In this document: piece after piece, positions 56,720 through 64,000 of the stretch
How positions within the stretch are numbered: position 1 is the stretch's first letter
Layout: each line of letters opens with the position of its first letter
Assembly (NCBI GenBank): GCA_964550375.1
Contig: CAZJYX010000004.1
Span: 62,001 to 126,000, forward strand
DNA: 64,000 nucleotides
Source of the DNA: JAAYXS01 sp964550375
Lineage (GTDB): Bacteria > Planctomycetota > Phycisphaerae > UBA1845 > Fen-1342
Direction of reading: 5' to 3'
Made by a program: the position numbers and the translations under genes
Notes under the pieces: generated by a model
Told to the model about the DNA's origin: nothing
Database searches by the model: none
The model's input: only the letters and a program-made list of their open reading frames with translations

Positions 56720-58294
56720 TCAACCACCGACCAGTATCTGGACAAACGGATCGATGTCGAACGCATTGACCAACCCGTCGCCGTTGGCGTCCGCGCTGAG
56801 TAGGTTGCAGTCCGGATAGGCCAGGGTGTAGCCGGCCGGATTCGTAAGCGCCAGAACGAACGGGTCGATGTCGAACGCGTTCACCAAGCCGTCGCAGTTG
56901 AGGTCACCCCGGAGGGCAGGCGTAACGACGACGCTGTCGATGGTGAGGCCCTCGGGGTCATCGCTCGTAATGACGCACCGAACCAGTCGCCCAAAGCCGG
57001 ACGTGGCATCGAGCGGCTCAATGCGGAACGAGTCCACGCCGCTCACCGGACCGTAACCGGGCAGAACAAAGTCATAGAAACCTTCGCAGCCCTGGAAGAC
57101 CCACACCGGATTGGACGTGGTGCCCTGGTTGAACCACTTCTCAATCTGCCCCGGCGGGCAGAGGTTAGTGAAGACGGGCTTCGGCCCGCCACTGAAGAAC
57201 GCGGTTCCATCCGGCGGCCCGAGGACTTCTCCAGACGGGCCGAACAGCGTCAGTATGAAACCCGCCGCGCCCAGCGACGAGAAATCCGCATCCAGTTCTT
57301 CCAGCGGTTCGAGCTCGTCGATCTGCGTGCGCGAGACGCGCTGCTCGTGGCCCTCGTCATCGTAAAGCTTCATGATGATGACGTGCCCGCGACAGCAGTT
57401 GCCCACCACCGACGTGACGCTGATCCCGCCGCCGTGCGGACCGACGTCGAACGCCACGCCGTCCTGTCCGCTGCTGCCGAGGTTGCCGACGAACAGCTTG
57501 TACTCGTCGGCCGCACAACCATCGGCGTCGTCACAGACTTCCGCAACTTGCGCCTGGCCCGTCCCCCAGGAATGCACGCCGAACGTCTGAAGGTGTGCTT
57601 CCTCGACAGTGAGCGCCGGGATACCGCTCGCCGTGATATCCATCGACGCGATCCCCGCCATGCCGGGCACGCCGCCCGGCAGCGTCGGGATGACAATGAC
57701 ACGCCCGTGTGGATCACCGGCAGTGTAGGGGCCGCTGGTGGCGCAAATCCACTGGATCCACAGCCAGCCATTGAACTCCCTGATTATGATGATCGGGGTG
57801 CTGCCATCTGCACAGTAGAAATTCGGCACCCACGGCCTGGCGACGATCGGCCCGCCGACAGTCTCGTCGAAGACGATCATGCCGGCGTCGTCGTATTCGA
57901 CCGTCCGGACCGCAACAGCGCCGCTGCCGGAGTAGTCGAAGATCAACGTGCCGGTGCCGTCGCCGTTGCTGACCACGTGGTGATTCCCGTAGATCAGCCC
58001 GTCCCAACCCTTGTGCCGATGCCGGAGCGTCGCCCCCGGCGTGGCCAGGAACGCCTCAACGTCGATCGCGGCCCCGCCGCCGAAGACCGAGTCCATACTG
58101 ATTTCAACCCCGTCCTCGCCGGAACCGCCGATTTCGCCCACATGCAGGCTGCGGCCGTCTGCGGGGCCTAACTGGGCATCCCCCAGGGCCTGGTGCAGCA
58201 GCCCGCTCACGTAAGCACTGCCCGGCTGGGCGACCGCAGCCCCGACCGCACACAGAACCGTCATAGAGACCGCCATAACAATTTGCCGTTTCAT
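56720..58294 (-). CDS. Secreted protein with C-terminal dockerin-like repeats
   Basis: A 524-aa exported protein with signal MKRQIVMAVSMTVLCAVGA and a strong GGAGGAA site before the ATG. An internal duplication is visible: LHVGEIGGSGEDGVEISMDS (about residue 49) and LFVGNLGSSGQDGVAFDVGP (about 266) begin two long beta regions that differ in their later parts. The C-terminus has two dockerin-like calcium loops, GDLNCDGLVNAFDIDPFV and DANGDGLVNAFDIDPFV, the same pair of repeats as in the 1089-aa protein at 11488-14757. No cohesin gene is in the window. The function is unknown; extracellular attachment is a fair inference. Confidence 0.82.
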   Translation of the reverse strand: MKRQIVMAVSMTVLCAVGAAVAQPGSAYVSGLLHQALGDAQLGPADGRSLHVGEIGGSGEDGVEISMDSVFGGGAAIDVEAFLATPGATLRHRHKGWDGLIYGNHHVVSNGDGTGTLIFDYSGSGAVAVRTVEYDDAGMIVFDETVGGPIVARPWVPNFYCADGSTPIIIIREFNGWLWIQWICATSGPYTAGDPHGRVIVIPTLPGGVPGMAGIASMDITASGIPALTVEEAHLQTFGVHSWGTGQAQVAEVCDDADGCAADEYKLFVGNLGSSGQDGVAFDVGPHGGGISVTSVVGNCCRGHVIIMKLYDDEGHEQRVSRTQIDELEPLEELDADFSSLGAAGFILTLFGPSGEVLGPPDGTAFFSGGPKPVFTNLCPPGQIEKWFNQGTTSNPVWVFQGCEGFYDFVLPGYGPVSGVDSFRIEPLDATSGFGRLVRCVITSDDPEGLTIDSVVVTPALRGDLNCDGLVNAFDIDPFVLALTNPAGYTLAYPDCNLLSADANGDGLVNAFDIDPFVQILVGG

Positions 58295-59116
58295 TGCCGT
58301 GTTCCTCCAAGCTGTCTCGCATCACAATCAGCTTCGGCGGCAAGGCATTCCTTCGGCTGTCAGCAGGCGTCCGGATCGACCACAAGCCGACGCGACACAA
58401 ACCTGCCCAGACAGCGCCCCGCGCACACCGAACTGCAATGAAACAATAGCACCATTTCAGTACGTTTTCTTCCCCGCCGCTATGCCACTATTTTTGGAAT
58501 CGACCGCCCACCCCGATATCCGACAACTCATATCGTCTGATTATCCTACCAAAGCTCATCGACGGCACGTGCCCGCCCGGCCCGCCGGCGCCTTCCCGTG
58601 GCGTCCCAACCCGCGCCCATTGCGACGACTCGCAGCGCATCTACTTCGAAGACCAACGCGCGCCTCTGGCGATTGACCCGCCCTGGCCCGAGGCGACCAA
58701 TACCGCGTCGGTTGCCCGCGACCAGCCCTCGCCGGTACACTCCCTAAAGGGCGCTGCCCGCACATTCGCGAAGCGGTTGACGCACCGAATCCTGTAGCGA
58801 GGGTACCAGGATGCCTGGCATTAGACGCCAACCCACTGCTGCTGATGCCGGTCTCACGGCGCGACACACCTGGGGCAGCCACGCCACCATGTCAACGGCT
58901 ATAAAGGATGACCACTGCCGTGTATGTCAACCCGGTGCTGTCGCGGCGGCTTCCCGGCCACAACCTGAACCGGCCGGTCAGAATCGCCCTGGCCGCAGCG
59001 GTTCCATCGGCGCCGGCGGTAGTTGCCGCCGTTCGCCACAAGTTCGTCACTTCGCGCCACCGGGGAACAACCACACCGCTCGCCGGGCGGGCGAGCACAA
59101 CCTAATGAGGTGCCCT
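58295..59116. other. Long intergenic region with no convincing gene
   Basis: This 822-bp stretch separates the divergent secreted protein and universal stress protein genes. Open frames across it have no binding site and no recognisable motif. The part from about 58440 to 58560 is clearly more AT-rich than the rest and probably holds promoter elements for the secreted protein, but I could not pick a convincing -35/-10 pair. I saw no tRNA-like or riboswitch-like fold. Confidence 0.5.
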
Positions 59117-59587
59117 ATGCCACTGAAGCTCAGCCGCATCCTCTGGCCAACCGATTTCTCCGAGCTGTCACTGAACGGCGGACGCTACGCTCGCGCACTG
59201 GCCAAAGCCTTCGACGCCGAGTTGCACGTCATCCACGTCGCACGCCCGATCGTGGTGGCCGACTACTCGGTCATGCTCCCCGCAGCCGTCTCCCCACCCG
59301 GCTCCGAGCAGGAACTGCTGGATGGCTCTCGCCAGGGCCTGGCACGGCTCGTGGACGAGCAGTTCGCCGGAATGTCGCGCGTGCGGCAGGACGCTGCCAT
59401 CGGCGTCCCCTGGTCGGGCATCTGCGACTACGCCGCCAGGCACGAAATCGAGTTGATCGTCCTGGCTACGCACGGCCGCACGGGCCTCAAGCATGTCCTC
59501 ATCGGCAGCACGGCCGAACGCGTCGTGCAACACGCACCTTGCCCGGTCCTGACGGTCAAAAGCGACGAGCAGGGCTTCGTCGAGTGA
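59117..59587 (+). CDS. Universal stress protein (UspA family)
   Basis: A 156-aa UspA-fold protein. It starts ILWPTDFSELSLNGGRYA, the typical Usp entry strand and helix, and ends with the nucleotide-binding segment ATHGRTGLKHVLIGSTAE (the x-2-G-9-G-S pattern of ATP-binding forms) before PCPVLTVK. It may bind ATP and respond to stress or growth arrest. GAGGTG precedes the ATG at 59117; the longer open frame upstream has no family sequence. The next gene, for a VWA membrane protein, is 89 bp downstream. Confidence 0.9.
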   Translation: MPLKLSRILWPTDFSELSLNGGRYARALAKAFDAELHVIHVARPIVVADYSVMLPAAVSPPGSEQELLDGSRQGLARLVDEQFAGMSRVRQDAAIGVPWSGICDYAARHEIELIVLATHGRTGLKHVLIGSTAERVVQHAPCPVLTVKSDEQGFVE

Positions 59588-59676
59588 CCGCTCTGCAAGC
59601 TGTAAGTGGCCGGCGGCGTCCGGCTTGCGCTCGACGAACTGCCGTGGACTGCGCCCGGCGCCAACGGAGTTGATGC

Positions 59677-62181
59677 TTGCTGGCGGCTTTCTATTTCGAA
59701 CAGCCTGCCTGGCTGGTGGCGCTCCTGGCCGTCTCCGCCGCGGCCCTTGCTCTCACCCGAGCCGGACGGCCACGCGACAGCGGCGCCGGCCACGCGACCG
59801 GCGTGCGACGGGCGGTTCTACGGCTCAGCAGCGCCGCGCTGGCCGCCGCCGCGGCCCTGGCGGTCGGCGCCTGGCTGATGCGCTCCGGGACCACGCGCGC
59901 CACCGCCCTCCTGGCGGCGCTGGCCTTGCTCGCGCTCGTGTATCTGACGCTGATGGCATATCGGCCCGCCGTCCAGGCCGTGTCACCACTTAGCCGGGCG
60001 GCCCTGATCTCGCTGCGGCTACTAGCCGGCCTGCTGCTCTTGGTGCTGATCGCGCGCCCGGCCTGGGACTGGGTCGTCGTCGAATTCCGCCGGCCTCTGC
60101 TCGTGGTGCTCCTCGATCAATCCGAGTCCATGGCCCTCGCCGCGGCGGACCAACTGCCGGCCGGCCAATCCCGCGCCGACCTCGCCAACGCGGTTTTCCA
60201 ACGCACCCGCGCCGCGCTCACCAAGCTCAGCGACACGTACGATGTGCGTCTGTATGGCTTCGGGGCCACGCACACCACCACAACTGAATGGCACATCCGG
60301 CCCGAAGCGCCCGTCACATCCCTGGCCGCCGCCCTGCGTGATGCACCGCTGCTGCGCTCCGCCGACGGCGCCGCCTCGGCCGGCGTCGTGCTCATCAGCG
60401 ACGGGGCGGACAACGTGGACGGCCCGCGCGCCGTGCGCAACGCCGCCCGCGAAATGGCCCAGCGCGCCATCCCCCTCTGGGCCGTCGGCGTGGGCCCGCC
60501 GCCTGGCCAGACCCCCATGGTGGAGTTGACACCGCTGGTGTTGCCGCGCCAGCTCGGCATCCGCGACCGCCTGCGTGTCCCCGTCTCCGCCCGCGTTCAG
60601 GGCTGTGCCGGCACATTCGTCACGCTCCAGCTTCTCTGGGGCACGGAACCGACCACCGAGCAGCGTCGGCGCATCGACCGCGACACCCAACAGCTTCGCC
60701 ACGAATATGAACTAGTCCCGCCCGGACCCGGCGTGCAGCGCCTCACCGCCCGTGTCACCCTCGCGGAAACCCTCGGCGGACAGTCGTTCGAAACCTTCGC
60801 CCTGGTCGACGTGCGCGACCAGGGTATCCGCATCCTGCACCTCGAAGACGCCCCCCGCAGCGAAGCTGCTTTCATCGCCCGCGCCCTGCGCTCCGACCCA
60901 CGCCTCGAAGTCGTCGCCGATTTCTTCTTCAACGCACCCGGCCACGCACCGCAGCCGGTCGCATGGTCCGACTACGACGTCATCATCCTCGGCCGCCTGC
61001 GCAAACCACTCCCCGCAGACACCCTGCAAGACCTCGCCCGCGCCGTCACGCAACACGGCACCGGCCTGCTGCTGGCCGGCGGCCGCGGCCTGCTAAACGA
61101 CGTCAATCACGACGGCGGCCCCCTGGCCACGCTCAGCCCAGCGCAGCTTGTCCTCGACCAGTTCGGCCTCGACGGCCCCTTGCCGTTCCAGCTCACTGAC
61201 TCCGGCGCCCGCCATCCGATCCTTCAACCAAGCGTCCCCGACCATCCCGCCCCCACGACCCAAAGCGCCGCCGATACGACGGACGCCTGGTCCAACCTGC
61301 CGCCACTGAGCGGCGCCGCCGTCCTGGGCGCCACCAAACCCATCGCCTCGGTCCTCGCCGTCACCAGCGGTGACCGACCTTTGCTCGTCGCACATGAGGT
61401 CGGGCGCGGCCGCTGCGTCGCGGCGGCCTGGGAGACCACCTGGCCGTGGGCCCTGTACTCTGAGCAGGGCCGCGAGCTGCACCACCGCCTGTGGCGGCAA
61501 ACCGCCCTCTGGCTCGCCAACCGCCGACCGCACGCCTGGGTCCTGACCGATCGGCCGGAATACCCCCTCGCCGCCCTCGAACAGGGCCGCCGCCGCGTGC
61601 GCATCCGCGCCGGCCTGAGCGGCCTCGATTTGCTCAGCCAGCCTGAGACCCTCGCCACCGCCGACGCCCGCCTAGAACTGATCATCGACGGCACCCGCCA
61701 CCCCGTCCGCCTCGAACAACGCGGCGATGAATGGCTGGCCGAACTGCCCGCGCCCGGCGACGAACTCACCAACCTACCCGCCGGCCGCTACACACTGGAG
61801 TTCACCGTACGCGGCCTGCAGTCCGACGCGTCCTCGCCGTCCGCAGAGACCGCACCCGCCCCCCCCCGCGCCGACCACGTTCTGTCCGCCGGCACAGCCT
61901 TCGACGTCCGCGCCGTCCAGCTCGAAACCACCCCTCCCACCGCCGACCTGGCCACGCTCCGCAGCGCGGCCGAGGAGACCGCCTCCGCCGGCGGCAGCTA
62001 CCACGACCTGGCCGCTCTCCCGCAACTGCTCGACCGGCTTCTGGCCACCGATCGTCGAACCGAGATCCGCCGAACCATGCGCTACAGCACTGTCAGTAAT
62101 GAGCCCTGGGTCCTGCTTGTGGCGCTCACGGCCGTCCTGGCCCTCGAGTGGTCCATCCGCAAACGGCTCGGGCTGGCATAG
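59677..62181 (+). CDS. Membrane protein with VWA and glutamine-amidotransferase-like domains
   Basis: An 834-aa membrane protein. Four hydrophobic helices occupy about the first 130 residues, followed by a von Willebrand A domain with MIDAS motif LLDQSESMALAA (D-x-S-x-S, about residue 147) and a second metal-site segment ISDGADNVDG. A Rossmann-like class I glutamine-amidotransferase-like segment follows (DVRDQGIRILHLEDA to LLLAGGRGLLND, about residues 385-475), and a beta-rich C-terminal part ends in a hydrophobic helix near the stop. This architecture is common in Planctomycetota next to MoxR and DUF58 genes, which are not seen here. The TTG start at 59677 has GGAG upstream. Confidence 0.75.
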   Translation: MLAAFYFEQPAWLVALLAVSAAALALTRAGRPRDSGAGHATGVRRAVLRLSSAALAAAAALAVGAWLMRSGTTRATALLAALALLALVYLTLMAYRPAVQAVSPLSRAALISLRLLAGLLLLVLIARPAWDWVVVEFRRPLLVVLLDQSESMALAAADQLPAGQSRADLANAVFQRTRAALTKLSDTYDVRLYGFGATHTTTTEWHIRPEAPVTSLAAALRDAPLLRSADGAASAGVVLISDGADNVDGPRAVRNAAREMAQRAIPLWAVGVGPPPGQTPMVELTPLVLPRQLGIRDRLRVPVSARVQGCAGTFVTLQLLWGTEPTTEQRRRIDRDTQQLRHEYELVPPGPGVQRLTARVTLAETLGGQSFETFALVDVRDQGIRILHLEDAPRSEAAFIARALRSDPRLEVVADFFFNAPGHAPQPVAWSDYDVIILGRLRKPLPADTLQDLARAVTQHGTGLLLAGGRGLLNDVNHDGGPLATLSPAQLVLDQFGLDGPLPFQLTDSGARHPILQPSVPDHPAPTTQSAADTTDAWSNLPPLSGAAVLGATKPIASVLAVTSGDRPLLVAHEVGRGRCVAAAWETTWPWALYSEQGRELHHRLWRQTALWLANRRPHAWVLTDRPEYPLAALEQGRRRVRIRAGLSGLDLLSQPETLATADARLELIIDGTRHPVRLEQRGDEWLAELPAPGDELTNLPAGRYTLEFTVRGLQSDASSPSAETAPAPPRADHVLSAGTAFDVRAVQLETTPPTADLATLRSAAEETASAGGSYHDLAALPQLLDRLLATDRRTEIRRTMRYSTVSNEPWVLLVALTAVLALEWSIRKRLGLA

Positions 62182-62354
62182 CGGTCCGCGCGGGCTGCTG
62201 CAGCGGCCGCACCTGTAGCCCCCCACACTCCACCGGGTATACTGCCCGCTCGTACACCGGCCGGGCCGCGGCAAAAGGCCGCTTTCCCCTGGCGGCCCGG
62301 GCGCCGCTTGGCGATACTTAAGCTGGTTGCGGGCCGCCGACTCTCGCTTGACAG

Positions 62355-64000
62355 GTGCAGACCTTGCGCAGCTTCCTCCGCACGGTTGGTTCGTTGTGGT
62401 TCGCGGCGGTCTTGCTCGTGCTGCTGCTGATCGCAATGGCCTGCGCCACAACCTACGAGACTGCCACGTCCGCAGCCCAGGCCCTGGCGGTGTACTACCG
62501 GGCCTGGTGGTTCGAGGGCCTGCTCGCCCTCCTAGCGCTTAATACCGCTGCCGCCTTGATCGTCAGATTTCCTTTCTCCCGGCGGCTGCTCGGCTTCGTC
62601 ATCACCCACGTGTCTATTCTCGTCATCCTCGCCGGCGCGTTCATAACCAAGCACGCCGCCTTCGACGGCCGCGTGATTGTTGCTGAGGGGCAAACCGTCA
62701 CCGACATGATCAACGTTGACCGCGAAACGTTGACCGCCACCCGCACCCGCGACCAGGCCCGTGCGACGATCACCCTCCCGCCCGGGATCTTCGGTGGCTT
62801 CTCCGCCGTCGCCCAACCGCCGGCTCCCCCGCTGCAACTGGGCGACGTCGCAGTAGCCATTCAACAGTACGTGCCGGACAGCGCCTGGGTCCGCCGCATC
62901 CTCCCCGACAACGACCCGCGGCACCCGCCGGCGGTCGAGGTGGCCATGATGACCACCGCCGGGCAGACGTCCGCCTGGCTGCTGGCGGGCCGCTCCGAGC
63001 CGCTCGCGGACCGCGCGGTCTCGTTTCGCCACATCACCGACGTCGCCGAGTGGAATGAACTGCTCGCCGCGGCCGAGGCCGCCGACGCGGAAGTCGTTGT
63101 CCGGGCCGTTGTCGGCGGCACAACGTTCGATTTCCCCCTGGCGGACTGCCTGAACCAGCCCGTGCCGATCGGGCAGACCGGCTACTCGCTCCGCGTGTTG
63201 CGCTACATGGCACACGCCGTCGTAGCCGCGCGCGGGCAGATCATCGACGATCCTACGCGGCCCTCCAATCCCGTGATCGAAGTCGAGATCAGTTCGCCCG
63301 ACCAGACCGAGACCCGCTACGCCTTCGCCAACTTCCCCGGCTTCCGGCACGGCGGCCAGGACATCCGGGAGCTCGAAATGATCCTGTTGGCGGGCGCCGC
63401 CGACCAGCCCGGCACGCCGGTGCAGATCTTCCAGGACCCCGCCGACGGCCTGCACATTCGCTTCAATACCGGCGGCGGCGCGGGCCCCCTGCAAGAGCTT
63501 GAGGCCGCCGTGCCACGCGAAGCGCCCTGGCCCGGTACTACGTACGCCGTGCTGCGCCGCCTGCCGCACGCCCGCACCGACCGCGTCCTCGAGCAGATCC
63601 ACCCGCCACGCGCCCAGCGCGAACCCGCCATCCTCGTGACCGTGACCAGCGCCGGCCAATCCAGCCCGCATTGGCTCCAGAAGGACCGCGCCGTGCCAGT
63701 CACCATCGGATCGACGCAGCTCGAGCTGACGTATGCCAACGAGCGCGTCCCGCTCGGCTTCGCCCTCACCCTCGACGCCTTCAACCTGGGCTACTACCCG
63801 GGCGGCCGCAGCCCCCGCTCCTACGAAAGCCTGATTACGCTCGTCGATCCCGGCAGCGGCCGCGCCCGCAATGCCGTGGTCACGATGAACCGTCCCGTTA
63901 CCCACGGCGGCTACGAGTTCTTCCAGTCCAGCTACAGCATGGAGACCGGCCAGACTTACAGCTACCTGAGCGTCGCACGCGATCCGGGCCGCCCCATTGT
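62355..64000 (+). CDS. ResB-like cytochrome c biogenesis protein, truncated at window end
   Basis: The frame runs from GTG 62355 (an in-frame TGA lies at 62349-62351, so the start is here or at TTG 62364) to the window edge, giving 548 residues. Three hydrophobic helices begin it (FAAVLLVLLLIAMACATTYE, FEGLLALLALNTAAALIV, FVITHVSILVILAGAFI), followed by a long beta-rich periplasmic part with VSFRHITDVAEWNELL and GFALTLDAFNLGYYPGG. The layout is that of ResB/Ccs1, which delivers reduced apocytochrome for haem attachment in system II, often fused to CcsA. No strong binding site is visible. The C-terminus, including any CcsA fusion, lies outside the window. Confidence 0.75.
   Translation, partial: MQTLRSFLRTVGSLWFAAVLLVLLLIAMACATTYETATSAAQALAVYYRAWWFEGLLALLALNTAAALIVRFPFSRRLLGFVITHVSILVILAGAFITKHAAFDGRVIVAEGQTVTDMINVDRETLTATRTRDQARATITLPPGIFGGFSAVAQPPAPPLQLGDVAVAIQQYVPDSAWVRRILPDNDPRHPPAVEVAMMTTAGQTSAWLLAGRSEPLADRAVSFRHITDVAEWNELLAAAEAADAEVVVRAVVGGTTFDFPLADCLNQPVPIGQTGYSLRVLRYMAHAVVAARGQIIDDPTRPSNPVIEVEISSPDQTETRYAFANFPGFRHGGQDIRELEMILLAGAADQPGTPVQIFQDPADGLHIRFNTGGGAGPLQELEAAVPREAPWPGTTYAVLRRLPHARTDRVLEQIHPPRAQREPAILVTVTSAGQSSPHWLQKDRAVPVTIGSTQLELTYANERVPLGFALTLDAFNLGYYPGGRSPRSYESLITLVDPGSGRARNAVVTMNRPVTHGGYEFFQSSYSMETGQTYSYLSVARDPGRPI

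Noticed and set aside
58299..58676. 125-aa open frame in the long intergenic region
   Set aside because: No binding site or recognisable sequence; it ends in low-complexity Arg/Pro sequence.

Overview
The window is about 64 kb of GC-rich chromosomal DNA, densely packed with genes on both strands. I saw no rRNA, tRNA, CRISPR array, insertion sequence or prophage. It most likely comes from a member of the Planctomycetota, probably near the Phycisphaerae. Three features point there: secreted proteins ending in paired dockerin-like repeats (core GLVNxFDIDPFV), Cys-rich GACC modules, and a HYExAFE-family protein. Lipid A acyltransferase, KdsC, an LptC-like protein, a WecA-type transferase and an O-antigen ligase indicate an LPS-bearing outer membrane. 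The taxon is an inference from gene content.

Layout. 1-6781: the end of apt, then five same-strand genes for exported proteins (three short paralogous lipoproteins, a large FG-GAP beta-propeller lipoprotein and a PKD-like protein). 6778-10087 (minus): an overlapping operon of a YlbF-family protein, a GT39-type glycosyltransferase and a lipid A acyltransferase. 10228-15319: a Tat-exported glycosylasparaginase and a 1089-aa modular dockerin-type protein with a good promoter and terminator. 15320-23138: mutL, divergent from an M20 peptidase, a small membrane protein coupled to a sodium:solute symporter, and two alpha/beta hydrolases. 23265-26447: rplU divergent from aceE. 26511-30251 (minus): kdsC followed by a giant LptC/OstA-like protein. 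30454-36707: a metallo-beta-lactamase-fold hydrolase, a second GT39-type enzyme, HYExAFE, a 2-hydroxyacid dehydrogenase, a lipoprotein and an alternative GlmU. 36801-40803: a DUF4416-wecA-waaL overlapping operon. 40864-46911: an M61-like peptidase, a TPR protein, holA, a lipoprotein and a phosphatase. 46963-56609: ruvX divergent from rpoB, a GNAT-like gene and rpoC. 56720-64000: a second dockerin-type protein, uspA, a VWA membrane protein and a truncated ResB-like gene.

The envelope genes form a coherent theme: lipid A acylation, Kdo synthesis, LPS transport, undecaprenyl-linked glycan initiation, O-antigen ligation and lipid-linked sugar transfer. The observations most worth checking are the GNAT-like gene between rpoB and rpoC, two copies of the palindrome GGCAA-N5-TTGCC in the ruvX/rpoB control region, a dockerin-encoding DNA cassette shared by two genes 45 kb apart, the small-protein/symporter coupling, and YlbF in a lipid A operon. 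I did not find a clearly new multi-gene defence or biosynthetic system.
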